Shown one piece after another: positions 46,091 through 59,089 of a stretch of 64,000 nucleotides of DNA. The stretch lies in the NCBI RefSeq assembly GCF_000346465.2, contig NC_034009.1:8031251-8095250 (forward strand), in the 5' to 3' direction. A model generated the notes under the pieces. That model searched no databases, was not told the origin of the DNA, and saw only the letters and a list, made by a program, of their open reading frames with translations. Positions within the stretch are counted from its first letter, which is position 1. Each line of letters starts with the position of its first letter. The DNA comes from Prunus persica. Taxonomy: Eukaryota > Streptophyta > Magnoliopsida > Rosales > Rosaceae. The position numbers and the translations under genes were made by a program.

Positions 46091-46799
46091 ATTGACTGGC
46101 CGGCCCTCTTTCCCTCATCAGTGGCAGTGTTTTTGGGGGGTTTTTTTTTCCTCTTTTTCTTTTTTGTTCTGTTATGTAACTGGATGGAGGGCCCAACATT
46201 TGTCAGCATATACATGCCTAACACATTGGGTTTTCACTGAAAGTGTAGTATATATTACTGTTTAATCAACGATGACGACTTTATTTAGCTGTGACGTGAA
46301 ACTCGTTGTGTTTTGTCATTGGAATGCCTCGTAACCTTGTAAGCCATTAAAGGAACACACAGATTCCGAGCCAAGTTGGAGTGGCAGAGGTGACGCCACC
46401 CAACCAAAACAAAACCCCTCGCATGAGAATTTCGATTTCTATGAATATCGCAACCAGATTGCAATTTTTTTTAATGTAGAGTTGACCCAAGTGTCATCAG
46501 CACCTCAATGTAGATCCTAAGTTCTACTAGTTGTTAAGAAGAGGAAAGTCTATCGTATAAAAATCAGGTTACGAACACTAACTTGACTCGTTTATTATTC
46601 ATGTTTAGTGCGTCGTGCCATATTCGCGTTCGCATTCTGCATCATTAACTTCATATCTTTTCTTAGTGGTGTTGTCATGTTGTGTCCAAAATTTCCACCC
46701 CTAGTGATTGGTAGCCTCATCAACATCTTAAGAATGAAAAGGAAATGAAGTCATAAAGCATGGAAAAGCTTGCTATTCAAGGCAAAGTCATTAGGGAAC
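46091..46799. other. 3' region of the GGP gene and intergenic DNA
   Basis: T-rich probable 3' UTR (to about 46270), then sequence without a recognised gene. Confidence 0.4.
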
Positions 46800-47094
46800 C
46801 AGGAGATGCCACGTGGCTTATAACCGTTGGGCTATGTGGACTGGTGTGTTAGCGTTGACGTTACGTTGATGTCAGCGGCTGATTTTCAAATGTTTTTAAC
46901 TGTTGGCGCGTGTATTCCACGCGCCAACAGTAAAAAAAAAATTGAAAATTAGGCGCTGACATTAGCAACATGAGGGCAACATCCCAAGCAGGATTTGCCA
47001 ATGGGCTTGCCCGAGCTAAATTGTTTACACCAGAGGTCCAAACTTCACTGGGGGGGCCTGTTGCCCTGACAGGCCTGCTGCGGTGGACTTGCTC
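46800..47094 (-). mobile_element. Truncated Harbinger-like element with conserved hairpin
   Basis: On the - strand it starts GAGCAAGTCCACC next to a TTA (47095-47097). It runs through gggcaac- and cagcaggcc-type GC-rich words, the hairpin at 46870-46961 and a gccacgtggc segment, in the same order as 26794-27100. The other terminus is missing, so the left limit is approximate. Confidence 0.65.
46870..46961. repeat. Conserved hairpin, second copy
   Basis: Arms 46870-46911 and 46919-46961 are imperfect inverted repeats that include ctgttggcgcgt at the tip. Both arms again carry TTGGCGCG, and TGTCAGCG/CGCTGACA at the base. Arm sequence between tip and base has diverged from 26961-27058 but pairing is kept. 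Confidence 0.8.
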
Positions 47095-47499
47095 TTAGAT
47101 AGGGCCCAAAAGCATTTGGGGTGAATTTATAGTCAGCTGTTCAATGCAGTCTTCACAGATTGACTTTGATAATATGGAAAGAATGAACAAGTAGGTCAAT
47201 TTTCTTATTTTGATCAAATGTAACTACATATCCCCACATGGGCAAATCAATTACAGGCTTTACTAATACACTGTTTTAAGGCCAATATAAATGCTGCAGA
47301 GGATTGAACGTTACAATCTTACAATACAAAATGCTCCTTAGTTTGTATCCAAACAATAACAAGGTGTGATTATGTAATCTGTGCTTTTTGAATTTTTCTT
47401 TTTTGAATTTTCTTTTTCTTCTATTTGCCCACATTTCTTGATATGGGCAATCCACAACATCAGATAGAGATACAACAAAATACGTCTATGTGGGAGAAA

Positions 47500-50400
47500 T
47501 CATTGAGTAATGATAGCTATGCAAGCAGTTGATGTTCTTTTGCGTTTTGAACCCCAGCAAAGTTCCACCTTATGAATCTTTCTCTTGCTTCCAAGGTAGC
47601 CTTGACAATTTGGAGCACCACAATGGCACTTCACCTCGGGTCCGAATTGCACGAATCTACAAAATATTATATTCAAAATCAAAATATTAGGAACTAATGC
47701 TCTAGTAAATTCTCAAATCCCATTAATCTGCATATGTCAAAGAACTTCATCGTACTTTACAAAAAAAAAAATTATATATATCAAGTTTGAAATTAATTGA
47801 AAAGACAACTAAAAAGAAGTTGAGTCTCAGAAACTTGAAAAATGAGCATCTTACTGTTTTAAACAGGCACTCAAACAGGTTTACAAGAAGCAATAATCGT
47901 TTTAGAAGCCATAACAAATAACCATTTCTCTTAACAACATTTGTCCCTTGCGTCAGAAGAAGGTTTGCAGCAGAAGCAGAGACATAAGGACATCATAAAT
48001 TATTTGAAGTTCATGATAAACAACATTTGTTTGAAAACCAGTCAAGAACAGAATAAATATTATTTTCGAACATAAAAGTTTGAAATTTAGTATAAACATG
48101 GAAACACAAATGTTGAGACATGGGATCAACAAACAGAAACTAAACAACCTGCGACAAGTAAGATCAGGAGGTACCTGTAATCGTATGTTAATGCCTCTCC
48201 AACTTCTATTGATCTTGCAGCAAACACACCCACCCGTGTTTCACCCTCAACTTGCCTGCAAGAAAACAACTTGAATATTGGTTGGGAGCCTAATTCTATG
48301 TGGAAAGCTTTATCCTAATGAGAAGATAGAGAATTCATTTATCTGTATAATTAATAAGGATTGCTAACGCAACTAATGGGAACTGCTTAATCGGATCATT
48401 GCTAACTCTTGATTTCCCCAGGGAGAGAATCTTTCTTGCACCCATAAATCAAGAAGCTCAATTACTAACCCTACAACTAACAACTAGAACACAAATTCTT
48501 GTCTAAAACAACTCCTTAGCAACAACTGTGCTCACTTAGACACTGATAATCTTTAAGTCCATAAATCTTGTCTAATGCATGTAGGTTCCACAATGGAACT
48601 TGGGTGTAAATGAATCTGACATGCACCATGGCCATAGGACCCTTCTTTATATGTGATTATTGGTCTGACCATGAGAATTGACTACCAACAATTTTTTGAC
48701 AAACATGTATAAAATCAGTAAATCACAGACTAAACAGGAGCCCAGTGTCCCAAAAGAGGCCAAGACTCGTTGATAAACACAAGCACATAGTAATTGTTCT
48801 ATAACATGCAAAACAATATTCCAAGAGCAATTGAACCATCATCCTAATGGAATGTGCAAGTGAACTCTGTCCGCAAATTCCAAAGCAATTCAAAGACAAT
48901 AACGTTAAAACATACTAACCACTTTTCAAGGACACAGTTGGGATCACAGCCGTGGTTCAAAAATCGAGATGGATTTCCTTTGAAAGTTGCATCAATTGTA
49001 AAGTCTTTTCGAATTTCACACATATAGAAATTCTGCACCTCTTTGTACTTCATGTCCCAAAGCCTTCGTTCGCACAAAGCATCATCAATAACTGAAACAG
49101 AGAAAATAAGTTTAGAACCATAAAATTCAGGTATCCAGTTTGAAATTTATAGTTACATAATGAGATTATAAATTCCAAGCAGAAGAAAACGTAATGGTTT
49201 GTCAAAATTGACAAAAAAGAAAATAATGTTTGCGTACAGTTAAAAATTCAAAAGAAAGTCACCATATTTTAACGTTCATATAGTAATCAATTCAGCTAGA
49301 GTTGAAGTTATGTTTCTAACAACCAGATTTTTTTTCCTCTCTTTTTTTTTTTTTTTCTTTTCAGACTTAACGACTAGAGTTTATTAGGGCTCCAAATTGG
49401 ATATTTTAAGTACGCATGGATACCACTGAATTCTCTTTTTTGATTGGGACTAGTACCCCAAGGAGGGAAACAGAAAATTCTGTAGCTGCAAAACAACAAG
49501 CATGTGTTGTTTTCAAACTCAGCAATGAATTAAATTGAAATTAAGAAAATGCTTCAAAAAGTGAACACTTTACTCTTACTGTATGACTTGAATACACTAG
49601 CATCGACCCAAAATAAACAGGTAATACTCTAAAAAGAAACACAGAAAATGCTTGATGAGAAAAGAAAGCATGAGAAACACAGATGCAGTCAAGAACAGGA
49701 GCTTAGTTTTTTTCTATCTTTTTTTGGTTCTGAAAATACCATAGGCAACTTGAAAATCAAAGAGAAGAAAATATGAACATAAAATGCAGCCTTCACTGTT
49801 GTTGATTACAATATACTCTAAGAACATGTAAAGAGAAGAGAACAACCTTCCCCGATGTACTCAATTATAAAATCGCCTTTCTTAATGGATTCAGCTGCCT
49901 CTGCTCCCCAACCGCAGTGTTCAGTCTGAGGTGAAATCAAACATTATTTCATAGAGCCATACAGGGGACAAAATTCACCTCAGTGCATAAAATGTAATCA
50001 AGAATATATAATAAACTCTACGTGAAGAAAATAGAAGGTTGACTTGATTCTCCTCAAACATACTATTTCTCACCTTTACGATTTTGATCTTCTTCTCCTT
50101 GCGAAACGGTCGGTTTGAGCAATTTTCTGAGCAATGGCAAGCCTTTGAGCAGCTTATGCATTGACCCCTATCAGATTATTCATATGTCATAAACACGGCT
50201 GAGGTATCCATGAAATTTTCAATTTAAATGCACAGAGTTTTCACTTGAACAGTGAGGATTAACTTAAACGTATGGGTGAAATATCAGGCACTACTGCATT
50301 TTGAAATATGGGGAATTGTTGATGTATATTAATTTGGAAATAGGATACAATATTGACAACAGATACCCTAACAGCTATAACATACTTCATCAGTCAAAAT

Positions 50401-53009
50401 ATGGAAGATAGTTCAAAATACCTGCAAACACAATCCTCAGAGCATATGGAAGTGCGACATGTGCATCCAACATCATCATCACTGCCATCACGCTTCTTCT
50501 TGACTAGGTAAATATCTAACTTCAGTCAAGATAGATGCCAAAGTAGTCATAATATTGAGAAATACTTCTAAATAAATAAAAATTACCAGCCAAAACAGAA
50601 TGACCACTGTTTCTCATCAGGAATCAAATGCTCAGTTCTTAACATTTTTCCATAAACAATTCCATGCACAGATTTATGTCAAAAACTTTAACAACCTCAA
50701 GTAACTGATCCGATGTAACAAAGAGCATATATAGGATACTACGCCTGATGTGCACATATGGAGGTGGCTCTAATTTAATATCCGTATCTTTCCAAGTCAA
50801 GTCAATCTTGAACTCCTCATCAGTGTAAGGCAGAGGCAAGCGACAGAATACCTCCTAAATTTTGAAGAGAGTCAATTAGTTGTGTATATCACATATTTAT
50901 AAGAACTAGTCAAACATTATAGCAATGGAACTGGCTAAGCCCATTTTCTGAGTTTTTCTTACACTTGACGTCTAGGATTTAGGTATAATTTGTAAAGGAG
51001 GCTTTATGGTAAGCTTTAAAATAAGGAGACATCTTCATTATATCAGTTAATCCAGACATCAAAAACAAAATGTACAAGTAGAAAAAAAAATTATTCAGTT
51101 ATGGAACTTCATAAAAAAAAAATTTGTTAGATTTAAATCTCAAGAGACAAAAACAAAGCTCAGTTTTCAAAGAGATCCAACCATTTTCTCTATTGTACTG
51201 ATGAAATAACTTATGTTAAACAATTTCCGACAGTAACCAATCTGAATATTGCATACTGAAACTGATGCAATATAATGCATGACACGAATACTTCACATAT
51301 TTAGCCATGCTGATGTAACTTCATATATGTATATATTAAAGATTAACAAGCTCTTCATAAGTCTGACCTCTATGCTGCTTGTCGAAACCACATGCTGCTC
51401 ATTCAACAAATAGATCAGTCCTGTCAACCAGCCTAATCAATGAAAAATACAGATGACGAAATAAACTTCAACAAAAATATAAGATATTCTACGCTAGTTT
51501 TAAACAAACTCAAACTATATAAGTCAGCCTCAAAATCATTTGCTTCCCTCTGACAAACTGCAAAATCACATACTAAATAACAACTCACTTGGTCCAGATG
51601 ATTAAATTCAACACATAACTTTAGTTGAAAATGAAAAAAAGTTCATAAATCAGAATAAGACACGCAATACAATAACCAGCTTACAAGAAGCAGACTTACG
51701 TAGACACAGACTTATCGGGCACACACTGTGTGACTGACATAGATGACTTATACTGTTCCTAAAAGAGGGAAAAATAGTTTTAAATGTTGAATTGAAAACT
51801 TAACGAACTTCTCAGTGCCACCTTAATTAAACGGAGCATAAATTTTAACTCTTTGTTTTTCTGCTTTCTTTGATACTTGATGACAACAATCTCAGATGAC
51901 TGGACGAAACCAAGAAATAAACCCTCACATGCGAAATTATAGAAGATGAGCCTTCCCTTAGGTGGAAAAGGAGTAGGTCATAGGTAAAGGCAAGAGAGGT
52001 GTCAATTTTGCGATTCTTTTTCTGCTTTCTCTAATACTTGATGACAACAATTCATGTAGCCTCAGGGCCTTCCCTAAGGTGAAAAATACATAGGTCTTGG
52101 GTAAAGGCAAGAGGGGTGTCAATTTGACACCAGATCTGTTTCCGCATATCGTATACTCTATTTACTGTAATCTTCCTGCAGAAGGATATAATTTTAGTAA
52201 TTTAAACTATTTCATGCATAACCATTCCTCACTTTGCATTCTGATCAAATGCATCAAAGAAAAGAGGTACAAGAAAATGAACTGCTGAGACTTCTTGTTC
52301 CATCATGTGCATGCAGACACGTGTGCACACATACACATCTCATGTCACTAGTTCCCCTTGCTTCACTTCCAGAAGTTCTACATTCCCATTGAATGCAACA
52401 ACAAAAAGGCTATAGTATAAGCAATGGAACTGCAGGAAATTCTTGTTCTATTTTATGACTACATATAAATCATTTACTGACAATATTGGAATAAAAGTGA
52501 CAGTGATTTTATGGGAAAGGAAAAAGAAATATACAAACATGAAGGATGATCCTCTGAGTCTCTAACTCAGTTGCATGAGGATGCATGTTAGAAAGAAACA
52601 TGAAAAATCCTCATGGGGACCCCCATCAATTTAGCAAGATATGAGAATATGATGACGAATTCATCCACTTACACAAGGGTACCTTCTTTTGTTGGTAGCA
52701 CACTCACATTAAAGTGAAAGACAATGATTGTGGTGTAGATGTACCAGAAAACTAAATAAGAATCAGAAACTACTGATTAAGGAAAGAAGAAATTGACCTT
52801 CCTATCTTGCCGCCAATCTGTAGGATGCCTCCAACAAACAGCCTTCCCTGGCCGGTCTTTCAAGTAAATCACTTCATCCGGCCAAGCAGCACATTTATCA
52901 TGTGACGCTATAGGGCATCGCATACACCGCCAATCTACCCTCTGTCTGCAAATGAAGCATGCCTGCTCAATGAAGATGCAACTTGTGTAAGCAATTTTGC
53001 AAGTTCAAA

Positions 53010-53048
<39 letters not shown>

Positions 53049-54602
53049 AAACAAAAAGATCCTTCAACAGATATTAAGAATAAGATGACAGGACAACAGA
53101 GGAATGTTTAAACATTTTTGTTCAACAGGATTTAGTACATTGTGAAGGATAGAAGAAATCTGAAGCAATAGTAGACACTTTCAGAATTTTTAATTACAAC
53201 TCCTTAACATCTGCGGGAAGAGTGCAAAAGTTTATCCGCTTTAATTATGATACCTAAAATGATTTTAACATTAATGTTGCACCATTAAATACTAACATCT
53301 ATATATGAATGAAAATTTCCATTTATAAGACTCATATGATGGTCTCCGTGTACCAGTTACCAGTACGAGATGGATAGACTCTACATGTCAATAGCCAGGC
53401 CAACACCCTAGTAATCAGCATAGTCATTGTAAGGCTTATATCGGAATCAATGAAGAACAGAATGTCCACAGTACTCTCTCAGAACCAAATAAGAGCAACC
53501 TCCTTCTCCCAAACGCTGACATAGATTTATTGTAGAGTTGCTTTTTGCACTTTTAACATGCAGAAAGCAAAATAGCATGGCACAAAATAAAATAAATAAA
53601 TAAATAAGTAGAACGAACAGTATGATTATTCTTGTCAGATCTTACATGCTGCTGACACTTGAACTTTTTCATATTAGAGATTCGAAGCCTTTCCTTCACA
53701 CATTTCCCATGATACACTCCTTGACAACCACGAACAGAGCATACGACCTCCTCCCCAGGGTAGACATAATAATGGCAAACAAGACATTCAACCTGAAATG
53801 AAACCAAAAGTAAAGAAGAACAAGTAAAAAAAGAAAGAAAAGAGAAGTACACTTTGTGAGTGAAACATAGAGTAGCAAAAAATGCAAGAAAAGCATCATG
53901 ATCAGAAGAACTTTAAATACATGGCTCCAAAAATACCACTAGTTCATGTGATTACTCTTTAAAACCCCGCCTCAATCATTGAAATTAATCTCAAGTAATA
54001 ATCTTGGTCAGAAAAATATTCCAATATGGAATAAGACTGATATACCATGTATGGTAATTCTTTATCGAACCCAAATAAGATCCCAAAACGAACAAAGAAA
54101 CTACTCTTGCCCACAAACCCGAACATAAAAAATACCCATTCTCGTCAAATCGCAAATATCAAAAAGCAAAAAGATTGAAACTTTCCCTCTTTTACTTCTC
54201 TTCCCCCATTTTCCCAGCAACCAAACAGCAATTCAAAACGAAAAGTAAATTCACCAATTTCTTTGCACCGTAAAGAAACGGCAACGAGCACCGCGACTCA
54301 GGAATGCCCAATTCCACTCTGTTGGAAACCCATTCGCGCACATTGTCCTCCAAACTCTTGCCGCTGGAGATCTTCTTCGATCTGTCCACCAATGGCCGGC
54401 TCCGCCGGAAAACCCTGATTGCAGCGCCAGTGCTGACCTCGGCATTGTGCAGAGTCGCGAACCTCAACCTCTGGTCCCAATCGCAGTCAAGGCCTAGGGT
54501 TTTGACCAAGCTCTGTTCGGGGGAATCAGTGAGCAATTTGAAGTTAGGGGAGGTCGTGAGGGTTAGAGAAGCTGAGAGAGAGAGGTTTCCGAGGTCCGGC
54601 AT
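47500..54602 (-). CDS. ASHR3: Histone-lysine methyltransferase ASHR3 (PHD + AWS + SET), 11 exons, 492 aa
   Basis: Exons (complement): 54602-54255, 53792-53646, 52962-52798, 51394-51368, 50854-50740, 50515-50422, 50167-50074, 49925-49847, 49091-48920, 48255-48175, 47656-47500. All are GT..AG and the frame is unbroken. Residues 1-116 are the family-specific start (MPDLGNLSLSAS..). A PHD-like Cys/His region spans about 117-190 (CLVCHYYVYPGEEVVCSVRG). AWS cysteines span about 285-320, SET about 328-450 (HCGWGAEA, EYIGE, LTYDYRF with Tyr438/Tyr440) and post-SET CHCGAPNCQGYLG at 450-465. Arabidopsis ASHR3/SDG4 (497 aa) is a nuclear ASH1-class H3K36-type methyltransferase linked to stamen development. 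The 27-nt exon 4 (HVVSTSSIE) was chosen because it matches the Arabidopsis protein and keeps frame. The usual NHSC motif reads NHGC at 402-405. Confidence 0.93.
51700..51758 (-). other. Cryptic 59-nt exon in ASHR3 intron 3
   Basis: Bounded by a strong acceptor (CCCTCTTTTAG) and donor (AC|GTAAGT) on the - strand. It encodes EQYKSSMSVTQCVPDKSVS plus two bases. Adding it shifts frame and gives TAG within the next 27-nt exon. It is therefore not part of the main CDS but could act as an alternative exon. Confidence 0.45.
51850..52131. repeat. Diverged tandem duplication within ASHR3 intron 3
   Basis: The segment from about 51856 to 52015 and that from 52016 to 52131 share ttctgctttct, atacttgatgacaacaat and ggtaaaggcaagag words in the same order. 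The second copy is shorter by about 45 bp. Confidence 0.7.
53012..53047. repeat. (GT)n microsatellite in ASHR3 intron 2
   Basis: An uninterrupted GT run of about 17 units, 50 bp beyond the exon 3 acceptor side. Confidence 0.95.
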
Positions 54603-54893
54603 TGTTTGCAGAGACAAAAGAAGAACGAAGAAAAAAAAAAAAGTTAAAATTGAATGCATATATCTGTAGAGAGAGAATACTACCGACGAAAAGAGAGAAA
54701 TGAAGCGGGGGTTTTGGGCGGGAAAATTGAGATTTGTGAAAATTGTTGTAGAGATGGTGTTCAAATGAAATTACTGGTAAGGTGCTCCTTATGGTGGGAA
54801 TTTGCGAGACTGCCATGTGGCTAAATGGTTGGTAACATTGACCAGTTTTTTTTCTTCTTCTTGTTTTTAGATATTGAAAATGATTAAAGATTG

Positions 54894-55020
54894 ACAGGGA
54901 CTTAGACAAGTTGGTTAGAGCGGATATACTTCCCAGTCTGCACCAGTGTTCGAATCTCCACCGTAGTTTACTCATTAAAGTAGAAGAACTCTCTCACATT
55001 ATTTTCTCGTTCAGGCATAG
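54894..55020 (+). mobile_element. tRNA-like SINE relic
   Basis: A box-A-like ttggttagagcgg (54911-54923) and a box-B GTTCGAATC (54948-54956) at tRNA-like spacing, followed by non-tRNA sequence. It lies about 300 bp upstream of the ASHR3 start codon. The 3' limit is a guess. Confidence 0.5.
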
Positions 55021-56033
55021 CCCCACCCCCATCTCCAGCCATCATCGTCGCAATTAATGAACCCAGCCTCGTCGCAACCCTAGCCACCCTACAATCCACG
55101 AACCCAACATTGCAACTCAGCAAACCCAGCCACACCGCAATCCACGAGCCCTAGCCACCCCACATACTCAGCCTTGCCCCCTGACAAACAAGCCCAACAA
55201 TTTAAACTTTCTCCATATGATCAAACCCAGCAACACATTTTCTCCAAAAGCGTGACCCCGAAATCTGCGATTCTATCACACTCTGCAAGATTCAACCTTT
55301 TCATGGTTTTTGAGGAAGACCCATTTGCCAAAAACCCCAATCCACGATCTGTAATCAATGAACAATCTTGCAAACTCAAAACGCTAATCGAATTTGCATC
55401 TATTGAGAACAATGGATCGGGTTGGAGCAAAGGATAGGGGGCAAAGAAAGAGAATGTTGAAGAAAAATCAATAGGGAGTAACAAATCTGGTGATTAGAAT
55501 GCTCCAAAATCTTCTGACAGAGACCAATCGTCAGGATGAGTCAAACTAAAGCTTGGCAAAGTGGGTTAAGTGATGGAGGAAATCAGGTTTTGGGGAAAAC
55601 GATCAGATCTGTGGCATGGGGGAGGTGATGGGTTGGGCTAGAACAAGAAAGGTGTGATAGCTGGGATAGGTGGCCTGAGTAAGCTTGGGTGGTGGTTTAG
55701 GTGGCTGGGGGCTAGGAGGAGAGGAGATCGGGGGAGAGAGAGAATCTAGGTAGGGATTTTTTTTATAAAAAAAATATGTTTAATTTTTTAAAATAATTTT
55801 TAAAATAAAATTTTTATTATTTTTTGTCCATGTGGAACTCCACGCCAATTAAAAATGGGTCTCACAAATGCCACGTAGGTAGATAATGGATTTTCTGATA
55901 ATCTCGCTAACGAAGAGGGCAAATTGTAGGTTTTCCGCAACATTGAGTATGTACTGGTAAATGTTCCCAAAATCGAGTATGAACTCGTAAATGACCCTAT
56001 AGGTTTGGGGGGTTTACTGTAGTTTGCACATCC
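55021..56033. mobile_element. One-ended copy of the long-TIR repeat
   Basis: From about 55740 to 56033 this matches the right end of the 57392-60508 element in the same orientation: tgccacgtaggtagataatgg, gagtatgtact.gtaaatg, then ggggggtttactgtagttt at the end. The expected inverted partner on the left is absent. The interior is GC-rich with ccctagccac-type words and no recognised protein. Confidence 0.55.
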
Positions 56034-56099
56034 TTAACAATCACAAACATCACCTATTTCTCCTAAACTCTCATATCATAGCCTCGCAAGACATGTAAT

Positions 56100-57200
56100 A
56101 TATTGATTTCTTTTCTTGTCATATGGTTGTTTGAGCCTAGTTGTAACTTGATCGGCCATGCCCAAAAATCAGACACGAGGATAACTATTTAAAGCAGTCC
56201 AAAATTAGTAAGGATGACTAGAAGCCCAAAATCATATATGCAGCTGAAATATAGCCAAAAGCAGATTATGTCGAGAAGTTATCTATGAACAAATGCTTAA
56301 ACGAGAAAGAGAGCATATGTAGGTAGGATGAGGAGAGAGCATTTTGGGTCAATTAGGGGAAATGATGGAATCAACCAAAGTCAATATTAATTATCAATGA
56401 ACAATTAATATTGATTGACGAATTTTAAGGCCAACTGATGGAAGACTAAATTGGGACTTATCGAAGCCCCTATAAATACCAAGTTGTTAAAGATAAGAAG
56501 GACCCCCCGACATAACACACAACTTGTCATTTTATATTCACTTCAATTCCTATCGTAGGAGTAGCGGTAATGTAGCTCGTAGTTTAGTTCTTATTTTTTC
56601 CGCCCTAGTTTCCTTAGATTTCAACTATGTCTTTACAATTGAAAACGCTCTAGTCTAGTTTACATTGTCGTTCATTTTGTTTTCAATTCCATTCCAATTC
56701 AAATCGTAGTTTAATCTTTGTTGTTCTTATTAATCTAGTTTACTTTATGCATTCGTATTTCAGTTATTTATTTTACGCAATTTAAATTATGCACATGTCT
56801 TTAAATTCTTTACTTTATGGACTTTAGTTTCCGTACTAGTCTTTTCAATACTATTTAAATTCAAGCACATTTACATTTTATGCTATGGTTCTTCATTTCA
56901 TTATGTTTCTCGCAATTTATTGTTTTTTTAGTAACATCTTTTTCCCATATCCATTTCAATCTTAATTACCACTAATTCTACATCACTCAGTTGCACACAT
57001 AGAGTCTTGACTCCAAGGTAGTGAAAGAAATTAGGTCATGAGGAGGTTCCTTGCTCGGTCGAACAATCGTTTGATTAAAGTCAAAACTTGAAAGCATCAC
57101 CTACTCACATTCCATTCAAGGCAAATTCATCATTTTGTGGTGAAATGCCCACACACTCAATCAAAGAAAGACCCAAAGAGGGAAACAATGGTTTCTTCTT
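56100..57200 (+). mobile_element. LTR-type fragment A (related to 59090-60170)
   Basis: Contains a TATA box (tataaata, 56471) about 40 bp before gaccccccgacat, a T-rich leader, and a region with gaggttccttgctcggtcg and aaagagggaaacaa. The same order of motifs is found in fragment B. No coding remains, so possibly LTR plus leader of a large-retrotransposon derivative. Confidence 0.45.
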
Positions 57201-58743
57201 TTTGTATAACTCTTGGGCATTTGTTTAATGATGGAAACAGTATTTTAAATCCATACCGCATAAAGTGTTGCATTCTATTTCCAATAAAGTGTAGCGTAAG
57301 CCTTAACGAATCGACGCGTAAATTTTTTGGGAATAGAATTTATTAAAACAAAAATACAAAAAATATAATATAGTTTACACACACAAAAAATGACAAACTA
57401 CAGTAAACCCCCCAACCTATAAGGTCATTTACGAGTGCATACCCGATTTTGGGGACATTTATGAGTACATACTCAACGTCGCAAAAAACCTACAATTTGC
57501 CCCCTCCGTTAACGAGATCTTCAGAAAATCTATTATCTGCCTACGTGGCATTTGTGGGACCCTTTTTTTAATTGACGTGGACTCCACATAAAACATAAAA
57601 TTAATAAAATAAATGAAAAAACAATATATAAAAAATCTAAAAACCCAAAAAAAAAAAAAAACTTATCTTCTCTCTCTCTCTCTCTCTCTCTCTGGGTTGA
57701 TCTGGGCCAACGTTTGGCCAACGTCTTCGTCAAAGTTGGAATTGAGTCTCTTCTCTTGTTCGTCCCCTTCGTCTACAAGTTCTTGTTCATCGACGAAGAC
57801 CCATTGCCTTTCCCGATTGCCCATCGCACCTCCCGATCGCCCCGAAATCTCTCAGCCCTACCTGGGTTTTCGACATCGACCAAGCCCCATACCCAGATCT
57901 GTTGCGTGCCTCTATAGCTTCCTCCAGATCTGTTATGTGCCTTTGTAAGTTCCACCTCCGTTATTAAATATTTCTCTCACTTGAATTTGTTGTTGGGTTT
58001 AAAGAGATTGAGATTTAATAAAAGAGTAACAATGAGGTCCTAACATTTTAGTTCAACCATTTGGACTAATATGGAGGTATCAAAATCACACCCTTGAAAA
58101 AATAGACTCGGAAATGAGCAGGGCCTTTGGCGGGCATTTGGGAAAGTCGGGCCAATCGGGTGTCTTCATTCAAGCAATACAGATCTGCAATTCTATTTGT
58201 GCTTTCAGCAAATAGGCGATGCGAATCTATGGTTTCTATCAATCTGAAACCATACCAATTGTTTTTCAAAACGTGACCAAGTTCTCGAAGTCTAAAGTTG
58301 CAGGAGTTGGGGATTTGAGGGTTGGGCTGTGTTGGTGTTTGGATGTGGTCACCAAATTCAAGCCAAGCCAAGTGGTTTTAATTTCAAACCAAGTCAAGTG
58401 GAAACCCAAAGGCCTAGCCAAAACAAAAGAGATTGTTATTTATAATAGCAATAGTCAAATAATGAATTGAATGGCAAGATCTACAATGACAGCTAGAATG
58501 GTGAAAGAGAAATTGCTTACCTGAGTTGAGCTTTTAGCAAGATGGTTGCTGAATTTCCAGAAATGAATAGTTAGCTGGATAGTTGTTGAAATAAATAGTT
58601 GGCTGAAGTTTTGGAGTTGTGGGTGTGGGAACAGACCATAAAGATCTTTGTACAAATGCAAGGCCAAGGTTGGCCCACGTCCCTTGGTTGAAAAATGGAA
58701 TGCTGAAGGCCAACTTTATGCATGTTGGTTTGTAGCTTCGGAC

Positions 58744-58780
58744 AATTCATATATAATATATATATATATATATATATTAT
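58744..58780. repeat. (TA)n microsatellite
   Basis: A long alternating TA run in the interior of the long-TIR element. Confidence 0.85.
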
Positions 58781-59089
58781 ATCCTTTGGTTGAAAAGTTG
58801 GCAAAATGCCAACTTTATGATATCATATATTATATTATATATATGTGATAGGCCAATTTCGACTTGGCTGGGAGAGTGAAGGAGGAGTTGGCTGGAGCTT
58901 TGGCAGCTGGTCTTGGAGTAGGATGATCTTATGTTGGCTAGATGGAATGGAAGTGTTGGCTAATTTGGGGTCAATAGAAGTTTTAGTGCGAGTGAAGTTG
59001 GGCTCTGTGTGGTTGAGACTTTATTTATTATTTTTGTTTATTAGGTTGTTCAAAGGGGTTTTATTATTATTATCATTATAATTGGTAAG

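Noticed and set aside
51700..51758. EQYKSS.. as a regular ASHR3 coding exon
   Set aside because: It breaks the frame, and the orthologue goes directly from the PHD region to the HVVSTSSIE-type exon.
54304..54669. 121-codon open frame on the + strand
   Set aside because: Antisense shadow of ASHR3 exon 1, which has strong family support.
54894..54975. tRNA gene upstream of ASHR3
   Set aside because: Box-A and box-B-like segments are present, but no complete cloverleaf could be drawn.
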